Positions 34,366 through 42,854 of a stretch of DNA of 64,000 nucleotides are shown piece by piece (position 1 is the stretch's first letter; each line of letters opens with the position of its first letter). Location: NCBI RefSeq assembly GCF_002220365.1, contig NZ_MTHB01000262.1, forward strand, positions 1 to 64,000, read 5' to 3'. Both the position numbers and the translations under genes were made by a program. This stretch comes from Caballeronia sordidicola. GTDB lineage: Bacteria; Pseudomonadota; Gammaproteobacteria; Burkholderiales; Burkholderiaceae. The notes under the pieces were generated by a model that was given only the letters and a program-made list of their open reading frames with translations, did no database searches and was not told the origin of the DNA.

Positions 34366-35934
34366 ATGGCTAAGTTCGACTACAACGACGACTCCGTTGT
34401 CGTGATCGTCGGTTCGGGCGCGGGCGGCGGGACGCTGGCGAATGAGTTATGTCAGAAAGGGGTGAAAGTGGTGGTGCTGGAGGCAGGCAAGCGCCAGTCG
34501 TCGGCTACGTTCATCAACGACGAATGGAAGTCCTTCGGGCAACTTGCCTGGACCGACAAGCGCACCACATCGGGTAGCTGGCGGGTCGCCAAGGACTTCC
34601 CGGAACTGCCAGCGTGGATCTGCAAGACAGTGGGCGGTACGACCACGCATTGGGCGGGCGCGTCGCTGCGGATCCATGAGCATGAGTTCAAAGCCCGTAC
34701 GACCTATGGTTCCATCGATCAGGCTAACCTGCTCGACTGGCCGATCACGCTCGCCGATCTCCAACCCTACTATGCGCGCGCCGAAGACAAGATGGGCGTC
34801 ACGCGTACGAACAACATTCCGGGTCTGCCGGGCAACAACAACTTCAAGATCATGTACGACGGCGCGACGAAGGTCGGCTACAAGAACTGCAGTACCGGCC
34901 ATATGGCAATCAACAGCCGGCCGCGCGCCGGACGCGGCCGCTGCATGCAACTCGGCTTCTGTTTCCAGGGCTGCAAATCGGGCGCAAAATGGTCGACGCT
35001 CTATACCGAGATCCCCGCGGGCGAAGCCACGGGCAAGCTCGAATTGCGGCCGGAGTCGCATGTGATGCGCATCGAGACGAACGCAGCCGGCAAAGCCAGC
35101 AGCGTGGTCTACATGGATGCCGACGGCAAGCAACAGCGTCAGCGCGCACGCGTGGTCTGCGTCGCCGGAAACTCGATAGAAACGCCGCGCTTGTTATTGC
35201 TCTCGGAATCGTCGAAGCATCCTGACGGCCTCGCGAACAGCTCCGGCCAGGTGGGCCGCAATTACATGAGGCACACCACGGGCTCCGTATTCGGCGTGTT
35301 CAAGGAGCCCGTGCATTTTTATCGCGGCACGGTGATGGCAGGCATCATCACGGACGAAGCGGAATTCAATCCGAAGCGCGGTTTTGCGGGCGGCTACGAA
35401 ATGGAAACCATCTCGCTCGGCTTGCCGTTCGCCGCCGCATTCTTCGATCCGGGCGCATGGGGATCGGACTTTACTTACTATATGGATAACTACGCAAATA
35501 CCGCCGGCATGTGGATTGTCGGCGAGGACATGCCGCGTGAGTCCAACCGTGTCACGCTGAATCATGACGTGAAGGATCAGGTCGGATTGCCGGTGGCGAA
35601 CGTCCATTACGACGATCATCCAAATGACATCGCCATGCGCGATCATGCGTTCAAGCAAGGTGAGGCCATCTACGCGGCAGCCGGGGCAGTGAAGACGCTG
35701 CGCACACCGCCCTACCCGTCCACGCACAATCTGGGCACCTGCCGCATGAGCGCGAAAGCGAGTGACGGCGTCTGTAACAAGCACGGCCAGACCTTCGATG
35801 TACCGAACCTGTTTATCTCAGACGGCAGTCAGTTCACCACGAGCGCGGCTGAAAATCCAACGCTGACTATTGTGACGCTGGCGATCCGGCAATCGGATTA
35901 CATCGCGGACCAGATGAAACGCCGTAATATCTAG
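34366..35934 (+). CDS. GMC-family FAD oxidoreductase, large subunit
   Basis: 522 aa. The FAD Rossmann motif is VIVGSGAGGGTLANELCQKG (residues ~11-30). THWAGASLRIHEHEF and the C-terminal HNLGTCRMSAKASDGV...LFISDGSQFTTSAAENPTLTIVTLA are typical of gluconate, sorbitol and alcohol GMC dehydrogenases; the active-site His is in the HNLGTC segment. It oxidises a polyol, alcohol or sugar acid, passing electrons through the cytochrome c to the respiratory chain. Substrate unknown. No signal peptide. Confidence 0.92.
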   Translation: MAKFDYNDDSVVVIVGSGAGGGTLANELCQKGVKVVVLEAGKRQSSATFINDEWKSFGQLAWTDKRTTSGSWRVAKDFPELPAWICKTVGGTTTHWAGASLRIHEHEFKARTTYGSIDQANLLDWPITLADLQPYYARAEDKMGVTRTNNIPGLPGNNNFKIMYDGATKVGYKNCSTGHMAINSRPRAGRGRCMQLGFCFQGCKSGAKWSTLYTEIPAGEATGKLELRPESHVMRIETNAAGKASSVVYMDADGKQQRQRARVVCVAGNSIETPRLLLLSESSKHPDGLANSSGQVGRNYMRHTTGSVFGVFKEPVHFYRGTVMAGIITDEAEFNPKRGFAGGYEMETISLGLPFAAAFFDPGAWGSDFTYYMDNYANTAGMWIVGEDMPRESNRVTLNHDVKDQVGLPVANVHYDDHPNDIAMRDHAFKQGEAIYAAAGAVKTLRTPPYPSTHNLGTCRMSAKASDGVCNKHGQTFDVPNLFISDGSQFTTSAAENPTLTIVTLAIRQSDYIADQMKRRNI

Positions 35935-35954
35935 AGGCTTGCGAAAGGAGCCGC

Positions 35955-35985
35955 AGGAATCGCCGCCCGGCGGTTCCTTCTTCAT
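35955..35985 (+). terminator. Probable rho-independent terminator
   Basis: A 10-bp stem, AGGAATCGCC (35955-35964) with GGCGGTTCCT (35969-35978), one G-T pair, loop GCCC, followed by TCTTCATT. It lies just after the GMC gene, before the RHH gene. The T tail is modest. Confidence 0.6.
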
Positions 35986-36000
35986 TGTGAGGAGCTGTCC

Positions 36001-36324
36001 ATGTGCAGGATCTACGCTCAAACCGATCCGATTCTCTATGAATGCCGCGCGCGCTCGGTGCGCATCAGCGGCGTGACGACAACCATCCGGCTGGAGAACC
36101 TGTTCTGGCAAACGCTGTCCGAACTCGCCGCCGACAACGACATGACGACCAACCAGCTGATCGCGAAGTTGCACGAGGAGATCACGCAGCATTTGGGCGA
36201 AACGACGAATTTTGCGTCGTTCCTGCGCGTCACCTGTCTTCGATATCAAGGGCTGAGGGCGAACGCATCGATGGATTTTCGCAGCCATGTGGCAGCGGCG
36301 ACGACTGATAAGGTGGCGGGCTGA
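36001..36324 (+). CDS. Ribbon-helix-helix (RHH_4) domain protein
   Basis: 107 aa. Residues ~20-62 (SVRISGVTTTIRLENLFWQTLSELAADNDMTTNQLIAKLHEEI) form a PF13467-type ribbon-helix-helix. The rest (NFASFLRVTCLRY) is the conserved C-terminal extension of these proteins. It could be a DNA-binding regulator; many family members are uncharacterised. GAGGAG precedes the start. The 3 bp gap to the cytochrome gene suggests co-transcription. Confidence 0.85.
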   Translation: MCRIYAQTDPILYECRARSVRISGVTTTIRLENLFWQTLSELAADNDMTTNQLIAKLHEEITQHLGETTNFASFLRVTCLRYQGLRANASMDFRSHVAAATTDKVAG

Positions 36325-36327
36325 TCG

Positions 36328-36693
36328 ATGATAAAACCGATGACCGGACGTGCAGGGGTGAAATGGTTTTGGGGCGTGCTGTTCGCGGCGTTTGTGCTGC
36401 CGGTACAGACGGCGCATGCCGCCCCGGACGCGGCAGTTGCCTTGTCGATCGTGCAGAAGAACAACTGTCTCTCCTGTCATGCCGTGGATTCGCAGGTCGT
36501 CGGGCCGGCGTATCGAGAAATCGCGAAGAAATATCACGGCGACGCTACGGCGCCCGACAAGCTGTTCGCTAAGGTCCGCAATGGCGGGGCTTTCGTTTGG
36601 GGAGAAGTCCCTATGCCGGCGAACCCTGGTATTAGCGACGCCGACCTGCGTACCGTTATCGCTTGGATTCTCGCCGGCGCGCCTGAGCATTAA
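36328..36693 (+). CDS. Class I c-type cytochrome (c551/c552-like)
   Basis: 121 aa with a signal peptide (about residues 10-31, VKWFWGVLFAAFVLPVQTAHAA). Haem attachment CLSCH (residues ~48-52), and the distal Met ligand in GGAFVWGEVPMPANP, which matches the c551 pattern. Periplasmic electron carrier. It likely accepts electrons from the GMC dehydrogenase encoded upstream. Confidence 0.9.
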   Translation: MIKPMTGRAGVKWFWGVLFAAFVLPVQTAHAAPDAAVALSIVQKNNCLSCHAVDSQVVGPAYREIAKKYHGDATAPDKLFAKVRNGGAFVWGEVPMPANPGISDADLRTVIAWILAGAPEH

Positions 36694-36828
36694 GCAGCCA
36701 CGTCACTAAGCCGGTCGCCACACCCGCGTGCGCCGCCCCTTCTATGCCGCGCGCGGTATTCCTCTCCTGTCTAGGTAAAACCCCTGATTTCGCGTGACCT
36801 CCTACGCACTACTCTCGCGTCACCGATA

Positions 36829-36847
36829 AACAGAACGACGTTCTGTT
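36829..36847. promoter_or_regulatory. Palindromic operator candidate upstream of the MFS gene
   Basis: AACAGAAC (36829-36836) and GTTCTGTT (36840-36847) are perfect 8-bp inverted repeats with a 3-bp spacer. A third half-like TAGAAC follows at 36851. It sits 42 bp upstream of the MFS start and is a likely binding site of the IclR regulator encoded at the end of this cluster. Confidence 0.55.
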
Positions 36848-36888
36848 AGATAGAACATCACAAAGCGAGACGCCCATAGGAGGGTTCA

Positions 36889-38322
36889 ATGGCAAGCGTG
36901 CCAATCGATGTGACACACGGGTCGCCTAATTCAAGCGCCGGCGTGGGCGACACAACATTCGGCGTCAATGCGCGCATCGACCGGCTGCCGGCAACGCGTT
37001 CCGTCTGGATGCTGGTGTTCCTGCTGTCCATCGGCGGCTGGTTCGAATTCTACGACCTGTTTTTCACCGCTTACGTTGGTCCCGGCCTCGTCAAAAGCGG
37101 CCTCTATTCCACGACAACAGCGTCCTTCTTCGGCGTCTCGGGACTCGGCGCGTTCGTGGCTGCATCGTTTGCGGGCTTGTTCATCGGCACGTTCTTCCTC
37201 GCAGGACTCGCCGACAAATACGGCCGCCGCACCGTCTTCACCGTCTCGCTGCTCTGGTATTCGGCGGCAACGCTGATCATGGCGCTGCAAACCACCGCGC
37301 CTGCAATCAACTTGTGGCGGCTGATTGCAGGCATTGGCGTGGGCGTGGAGCTGGTCACCATCGATACCTACGTCAGCGAGCTCGTCCCCAAGCATCTGCG
37401 TGGCCGCGCGTTCGCGTTCGTGCACCTGGTTCAATATTCGGCGGTGCCCTCGGTCGCGTTTCTCGCGTGGTGGCTGGTGCCGCAAAAGCCTCTTGGCCTG
37501 GACGGGTGGCGCTGGGTCGTGATCATCGGCGCACTGGGTGCGATCGTGGTCTGGGCGATCCGCCGACGTGTGCCTGAATCTCCGCGCTGGCTCGCGCAAC
37601 AAGGCCGCACCGCGGAAGCGGAGAAGGTCTTGCAAGCGATCGAGACGAAAGTCGCTGCGCAGTACGGACGCGCATTACCGACGCCCGTTGCGACCGTCGA
37701 ACCGGTGACAACGAAAGCCGCGTTCCGCGAGATCTGGCAGCCGCCGTATCGCAAGCGCGCGATCACGATGCTCGCCTTCAACTTCTTCCAGGCAATCGGG
37801 TTCTACGGCTTTGCGTCCTGGGTGCCGACGCTGCTCGTCTCCAAAGGCGTCACGATCACGCACAGCTTGTTGTACTCGTTCGTCATCGCGATCTCGAATC
37901 CGTTTGGACCGCTGATCGGCATGGCTATTGCGGACCGGATCGAGCGCAAGACGCTGATCGTGTTGTCGGCGTTCGGGATCGTAGTGTTCGGCAGCTTGTT
38001 CGCGACCCAGACATCGCCGGTCATGCTGATGATCCTCGGCGTGCTGATCACGCTCTGCGGCACCCTGCTTTCCGTCGGTTATCACGCGTATCAGACCGAG
38101 CTGTTCCCCACGCGTCTACGCGCTCGCGCAGTGGGTTTCGTCTATTCCATCTCGCGTCTTTCAGCCATGTTTTCCGGCTTCATGATCGCGTTCGCGCTGC
38201 GCCACTTCGACGTGAGCGGCGTGTTCGCTTTGATCAGCGTGTCGATGGTGATGGTGATGGGCGCGATCGGCATCTTCGGGCCGCGTACCAACAATCGCAA
38301 TCTCGACGAAATTTCGCAATGA
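36889..38322 (+). CDS. MFS transporter, sugar-porter/MHS-like
   Basis: 477 aa with a strong AGGAGG. Twelve hydrophobic segments; GGWFEFYDLFFTAYVGPGL, LADKYGRRTVFTVSLLWYSA and RLIAGIGVGVELVTIDTYVSELVPKHLRGR resemble the SV2/AAHS-type organic-acid carriers. It has the large central cytoplasmic loop after TM6. First gene of a cluster with a CoA-transferase and citryl-CoA-lyase-like enzyme, so it likely imports the substrate that is activated and cleaved. Confidence 0.92.
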   Translation: MASVPIDVTHGSPNSSAGVGDTTFGVNARIDRLPATRSVWMLVFLLSIGGWFEFYDLFFTAYVGPGLVKSGLYSTTTASFFGVSGLGAFVAASFAGLFIGTFFLAGLADKYGRRTVFTVSLLWYSAATLIMALQTTAPAINLWRLIAGIGVGVELVTIDTYVSELVPKHLRGRAFAFVHLVQYSAVPSVAFLAWWLVPQKPLGLDGWRWVVIIGALGAIVVWAIRRRVPESPRWLAQQGRTAEAEKVLQAIETKVAAQYGRALPTPVATVEPVTTKAAFREIWQPPYRKRAITMLAFNFFQAIGFYGFASWVPTLLVSKGVTITHSLLYSFVIAISNPFGPLIGMAIADRIERKTLIVLSAFGIVVFGSLFATQTSPVMLMILGVLITLCGTLLSVGYHAYQTELFPTRLRARAVGFVYSISRLSAMFSGFMIAFALRHFDVSGVFALISVSMVMVMGAIGIFGPRTNNRNLDEISQ

Positions 38323-38364
38323 CGTCTTGCATCGGCTTTTTAGCTTTGGACATGAGGTTTTGAC

Positions 38365-39564
38365 ATGACGCTTCCGTTAGCTGGCGTGCGGGTGCTGGAT
38401 TTATCGAATGTATTGGCCGGCCCGTTCTGCGCGTATCAACTCGCGTTGCTCGGCGCCGAAGTGATCAAGGTCGAGCACCCGGAAGGCGGCGATCTGGCAA
38501 GGCGCCTGGGCGCCGATAAAGATGCGTCGGCGCGCGACATGGGTGCATCGTTCGTGGCAGTCAATGCGGGCAAGCAGTCGATCACGCTGAACCTCAAAGA
38601 TGCGCGCGGCAAGGAGATCTTGCGCTCGCTCGTGAAGACGGCGGATGTGCTCGTGGAGAACTTCCGGCCAGGCGTGATGACGCGGTTGGACCTGGGGTAC
38701 GAAGCTTTGAGCGAGATCAATCCGAAGCTCATTTATTGTGCGATCTCCGGTTTCGGCAAGGACGGCGAGTTGTCGAAGCGGCCCGCGTACGACCAGATTA
38801 TCCAGGGCATTTCCGGCGTAATGAGCGTGACGGGCAATGCCGACAGTGCGCCGCTACGCGTCGGCTATCCGGTCTCGGACACGGTCGGCGGACTGACTGC
38901 GGCATTCGGCATTTGCGCGGCGTTGGTCGATGCCCGCGCGAATGGACGCGGCCGGATGCTCGATGTATCGATGCTCGAAGCCACGCTCTCGACCATGGGC
39001 TGGGTCGTGTCGAACTACCTGAACGCCGGTGTCACACCCGCGCCGATGGGGAACGAAAACTTTACTGCAGCGCCCTCGGGGACGTTCAAAACGGGCGATG
39101 GTTTGCTGAACATCGCGGCAAACGAAACGAAGCAGTTCGTGAGTTTGTGCAAGTTGATCGGGCGGCCGGATCTCCCCGACGACCCGCGTTTTTCCGAACG
39201 CAACACGCGCAAGGTGAATCGCGCGGCGTTGAAGCGGGAGATTGAAGCGGCGTTGGCGACGGACAGCGCAATGAATTGGGATGCTAAGTTGACCGAGGCC
39301 GGCGTGCCGGCAGGACGCGTGATGTCGGTGCCGGAAATTCTCGCGCATCCGCATCTGGTGTCACGTGAATTCGTGCACGAGTTCAACAGCGACGACGCGT
39401 CAACCCGGCAACGCGTCACCCGCGCCGGTTTCCGTTTTTCCGATGCCGACACTGCACCTTCTGCACCCGCGCCCACGTTGTCCGCCAACACGCGCGAGCA
39501 TCTTGCCACGCTCGGTTTCGACGACACACAAATCGACGAACTGCGCGCCGAAGGAGTGATCTGA
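38365..39564 (+). CDS. Class III CoA-transferase (CaiB/BaiF family)
   Basis: 399 aa. The start LAGVRVLDLSNVLAGPFCAYQLALLGAEVIKVEHPEGGDLARRLG is the family signature, and TADVLVENFRPGVMTRLDLGYEALSEINPKLIYCAISGFG its NFRPG segment. It transfers CoA onto a carboxylic acid; the next gene encodes a citryl-CoA-lyase-like protein 2 bp on, suggesting that the product is a citryl-CoA-like thioester that is then cleaved. Confidence 0.93.
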   Translation: MTLPLAGVRVLDLSNVLAGPFCAYQLALLGAEVIKVEHPEGGDLARRLGADKDASARDMGASFVAVNAGKQSITLNLKDARGKEILRSLVKTADVLVENFRPGVMTRLDLGYEALSEINPKLIYCAISGFGKDGELSKRPAYDQIIQGISGVMSVTGNADSAPLRVGYPVSDTVGGLTAAFGICAALVDARANGRGRMLDVSMLEATLSTMGWVVSNYLNAGVTPAPMGNENFTAAPSGTFKTGDGLLNIAANETKQFVSLCKLIGRPDLPDDPRFSERNTRKVNRAALKREIEAALATDSAMNWDAKLTEAGVPAGRVMSVPEILAHPHLVSREFVHEFNSDDASTRQRVTRAGFRFSDADTAPSAPAPTLSANTREHLATLGFDDTQIDELRAEGVI

Positions 39565-39566
39565 CC

Positions 39567-40391
39567 ATGACGCAAACATTTGACGCCGCCACGCTCGCCG
39601 CGGACTACTGGAGCACGTCGATCATCGATATCCATCCGGGATCGATCAACGTCCGCGGCTTTCCGATTCAGGAACTGATCGGCGCGGTCAGTTTCCCGCA
39701 GATGATCTGGCTGATGTTGCGCGGCGAATTGCCGGATAAAGCGCAGGCGGGTTTGTTTGAAGCGGCGCTCGTGGCGTCGGTGGATCATGGCCCGCACGCG
39801 CCGTCCATTGCCATCTCGCGCATGGCGACGAGTTGCGGCCTGCCGTTGAACGGCGCAATGGCATCGGCCATCAATGCACTGGACGACGTCCACGGCGGTG
39901 CCGGCCAGCAAGCGGTTGAGCTATACGATTCGATCGTCGCGCTCGAAGACGCGGGCGCCGCACAGACCGATGCTGTGGCGCAAGGCGTGGACGCGTTTAT
40001 TGAAACGAAGGGCAAGTATCTGCCGGGCTTTGGACATCGTTTTCATCCCGTCGATCCGCGTGCAATCAAGCTGCTTGCCTTAGTCGATGCCAGCGTTGAG
40101 CAAGGCTCAATCAGTGGACGATACGCAGCGGTTGCGCGCGGTATTGAAGCGTTGCTCAAACAGCGGAAAAACAAGCCGGTGCCTATGAACATCGACGGTG
40201 CAACGGCCGTGATCTACGCGGAACTCGGCTTCGCGCCGGAGTTGGCGCGCGGCGTCTTTTGCTTATCGCGTGCGGTCGGGATCCTGTCGCATGCGTGGGA
40301 ACAGCGCGGGCGCAACGAGCGTAATAAAGGCCCGATGCCGCGTCAGATGGCCTACAAATACACAGGCAAGGCCGAGCGTCATTTGCTTTGA
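39567..40391 (+). CDS. Citryl-CoA lyase/citrate synthase-like protein
   Basis: 274 aa, much shorter than full citrate synthases and close to the C-terminal citryl-CoA-lyase type. Recognised by SINVRGFPIQELIGAVSFPQMIWLML, HGGAGQQAVELYD and GFGHRFHPVDPRA, which carries one of the catalytic His residues. It would cleave a citryl-CoA-like thioester to acetyl-CoA (or another acyl-CoA) plus a 2-oxo acid. It follows the CoA-transferase with 2 bp between. Reaction direction and substrate are inference. Confidence 0.85.
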   Translation: MTQTFDAATLAADYWSTSIIDIHPGSINVRGFPIQELIGAVSFPQMIWLMLRGELPDKAQAGLFEAALVASVDHGPHAPSIAISRMATSCGLPLNGAMASAINALDDVHGGAGQQAVELYDSIVALEDAGAAQTDAVAQGVDAFIETKGKYLPGFGHRFHPVDPRAIKLLALVDASVEQGSISGRYAAVARGIEALLKQRKNKPVPMNIDGATAVIYAELGFAPELARGVFCLSRAVGILSHAWEQRGRNERNKGPMPRQMAYKYTGKAERHLL

Positions 40392-40396
40392 CTCAT

Positions 40397-41164
40397 TTAC
40401 TCTAAACCTTGGCTGCGTGCCGTTGCGCGTTGCGCGTTGCGCAACGCGCGCGCGTCGCCGCCGAGCGCGTCAGTTGCGCGGGCGGCGCAATCGAACAACG
40501 CGCCAATGTTGCGCGCAACGAACGCCATATCGATTCGTGAGCTCGGACCCGCGAGCGTCAACACGCCGCGCACAGTCTGGCGCACGCCGAAGACGGGCAT
40601 CGAAATACCGGCTGTCTCGCGGTCGCGCTCGCCCATGGAGACGCAGTAGAAGTCGTCGCGAATGCGCTGGAATGCTTCGCCTTCGGCCCCGCCGAAGGCG
40701 AGTAACGCCAACCCTCCTGAACCACTTTCCAGCGGCAGGACATCGCCCTCACGCACGTGATAACGCACGGCATGCGTCGAATCCACTCGATGCAAACAGA
40801 CGCGCACCGCTTCGTCACGCACATAGAACGACACGCTTTCGCCACTGATTTCGGCGAGCTCTCGCATCAACGGCACGAGGATATCGCCGAGATTCAAGCT
40901 GCGTTGATACAACGCGCCGAGCATGAAGGTGGCCGCGCCGAGTTGATAGCGGCCGTCGTCGAGACGCAGCAGCAAGCGGTGCTGGATCAGCGCGCCCGCC
41001 AGGCGAAGCAGCGTGCTTTTATAGAGTCCGGTACGCGCCGCGAGCTCGGCAAGCGTCAGTGACCCATCGTCCGGTCTGAATGCGAACAGGATCGCGCAAG
41101 CACGGTCGATGACGGCAACGCCTTCGCTCTCTTTCGGGCCAGGTTTGATCTCGGGCGTTTGCAT
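40397..41164 (-). CDS. IclR-family transcriptional regulator
   Basis: 255 aa. The N-terminal winged helix (IDRACAILFAFRPDDGSLTLAELAARTGLYKSTLLRLAGAL) is followed by the effector-binding domain (SVSFYVRDEAVRVCLHRVDSTHAVRYHVREGDVLPLESGSGG). It converges with the citryl-CoA-lyase-like gene (5 bp gap) and likely controls this cluster, perhaps from the palindrome at 36829. IclR regulators usually sense carboxylic acids. Confidence 0.93.
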   Translation of the reverse strand: MQTPEIKPGPKESEGVAVIDRACAILFAFRPDDGSLTLAELAARTGLYKSTLLRLAGALIQHRLLLRLDDGRYQLGAATFMLGALYQRSLNLGDILVPLMRELAEISGESVSFYVRDEAVRVCLHRVDSTHAVRYHVREGDVLPLESGSGGLALLAFGGAEGEAFQRIRDDFYCVSMGERDRETAGISMPVFGVRQTVRGVLTLAGPSSRIDMAFVARNIGALFDCAARATDALGGDARALRNAQRATARSQGLE

Positions 41165-41419
41165 GGGCTATGTGACGTGAGCGACGTGAGCGACGCGTCT
41201 TGTGTGGGTAGCGAAGGGGAATTTTACGCGATGCCGGGCGCGTCTCATACGGTTCATATAGGACGCCGGAAGCCCCCTTTTCTGCGGAACTCGCCTTGAT
41301 GAGTTTCCAAGGTGTTTTGAATGGGCGATTGCCGATGACAAATTCCCGGGTGCGTCGCGGGGCAGATTGTTAGTTGCTTTTTCTTAAAACGGCGCATCGT
41401 GCAAAACCCAACCTCCGCT

Positions 41420-42128
41420 GGCAACACGCGCTTTTTGTCGGCCGACACGGTGCGCGACGGTTCCGGTGTGGCGCTTCGCACAAGACGTGATCGATCTGGC
41501 CGATGTCTTGGGAATCGATCGTTTCGATGTCGTCGGCCACGACTGGGGCGCACGCGCGGCCTATACGCTCGCGGCGCTGTTTCCCGGGCGCATTGGACGT
41601 ATTGCCGGACTCGCGTTGGCCTTCCAGCCGAAAGGCGCACTCGAATTGCCGCACTTCTCGCAGGCGCGGAAGTTTTGGTATCAGTGGTTCATGGCACTCG
41701 ATGCCGCTCCCGCAGCGGTCGCCGCCGATCCCAAAGGTTTCGCCCGTTTGCAGTCGGATACGTGGTCGCCGCCCGGCTGGTTCGGCGACGAGGAATTCAC
41801 GATCACCGCCGCCGCCTTCGATAACCCCGACTGGGTGCCCATCACGCTCAACGGTTATCGGCGGCGCTGGCGTGAGGGCGAGGTATCCGATCCGGCGTAT
41901 GCCGCGCTGCGGGAGAAACTGGCGACCATCGACCAGCTTTCGACACCCACGCTGATGATCCAGGAGGGCGCCGATTTCTGCGATGAACCGGCATCATCGG
42001 AAGGGATGGAAGGGCATTTCACGGGCGGGTATAAGCGGGTCGTGCTGGACGGTGTGGGGCACTTTCCGCCTCGCGAAGCACCCGACGCGGTGGCGGATCT
42101 GGTCATCGCGCATCTACGCGGCGAGTGA
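41420..42128 (+). pseudogene. Truncated, frameshifted alpha/beta hydrolase gene
   Basis: The intact part from 41466 gives a 220-residue open frame beginning with a GTG and carrying VVGHDWGARAAY, the nucleophile elbow of haloalkane-dehalogenase/epoxide-hydrolase-type enzymes, and the C-terminal catalytic His (GVGHFPPREAP). Just upstream, in a different frame, 41420-41462 encodes GNTRFLSADTVRDG, the family segment that should directly precede it. So one frameshift near 41466-41475 and loss of about 70-90 N-terminal residues, including the oxyanion-hole region, are both inferred. Confidence 0.7.
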
Positions 42129-42192
42129 GCACTGGATAAGCGGAGCGCCTTTCGCATCCCCGCCCAAAGCGCGAGACCGTTTTCGACACGGA

Positions 42193-42741
42193 CTAAGCGT
42201 TGATGTATTCGTCCGTGGACAACATCGTTGCATAGGCGAAGCCAAGGGCTGCCATGAAGGCCGCATGCACGTGCGCAGCCGGAACTTTCACGCCGCCGAA
42301 CTCCATGTCGAGCGTGGCAACGGCATCATGTATGACCGTTGCCTTGTAGCCAAAATCGACCGATGCCCGCGTGATGGCGTCGACACACATGTGGCTCATT
42401 GCTCCCGCGATAACCACTTCTTCTATGCTGTGAGTGTCCAGAATATTCTTGAGACCGGTGTCACGAAAGGCATTGATTTGATGTTTCAGGACGAGGTGCT
42501 CCCCTTCTTTATTGAGCACCTGCGGAGCGATCGCCGCACCTTCGGAACCCGCGACAAAAAACGCCGCGTCGCTCTTTGGCGATTCATGGCGAACGTGAAC
42601 GACGAGATGCCCGGCAGCACGTGCTGATTCAAGAAGTCGCGCTGCGTTGGCGGCAGCGGCCCCGATGCCCGTCAATGTCCATTTCCCGCCTGGGAAGTAA
42701 TCGTTTTGCAGGTCTACGATGATGAGTGCACGCTTGGTCAT
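42193..42741 (-). CDS. Isochorismatase-family cysteine hydrolase
   Basis: 182 aa from the ATG at 42741 with CAGGAGA upstream; the frame is open for 86 codons further but without similarity. Asp of the triad is in LIIVDLQNDYFPGG; the Lys and Cys are in VLKHQINAF and GAMSHMCVDAITRASVDFGY. Family members hydrolyse amides such as nicotinamide, carbamoylsarcosine or other N-acyl bonds. It is divergent from a GlxA-type regulator, which likely controls it. Substrate unknown. Confidence 0.92.
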   Translation of the reverse strand: MTKRALIIVDLQNDYFPGGKWTLTGIGAAAANAARLLESARAAGHLVVHVRHESPKSDAAFFVAGSEGAAIAPQVLNKEGEHLVLKHQINAFRDTGLKNILDTHSIEEVVIAGAMSHMCVDAITRASVDFGYKATVIHDAVATLDMEFGGVKVPAAHVHAAFMAALGFAYATMLSTDEYINA

Positions 42742-42854
42742 GTCTATCTCCTGATATTGACGAGAAACAAAAGCATTCTGTGAGACTCGATAGTAAGCTT
42801 GCGCGACGGCTCGGCGAATTGGCGGATCTGACAAAATACGAGGCAAAACTGACA

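Noticed and set aside
41174..41195. 9-bp GACGTGAGC tandem repeat near the IclR start
   Set aside because: Only two and a half copies; probably chance in GC-rich sequence.
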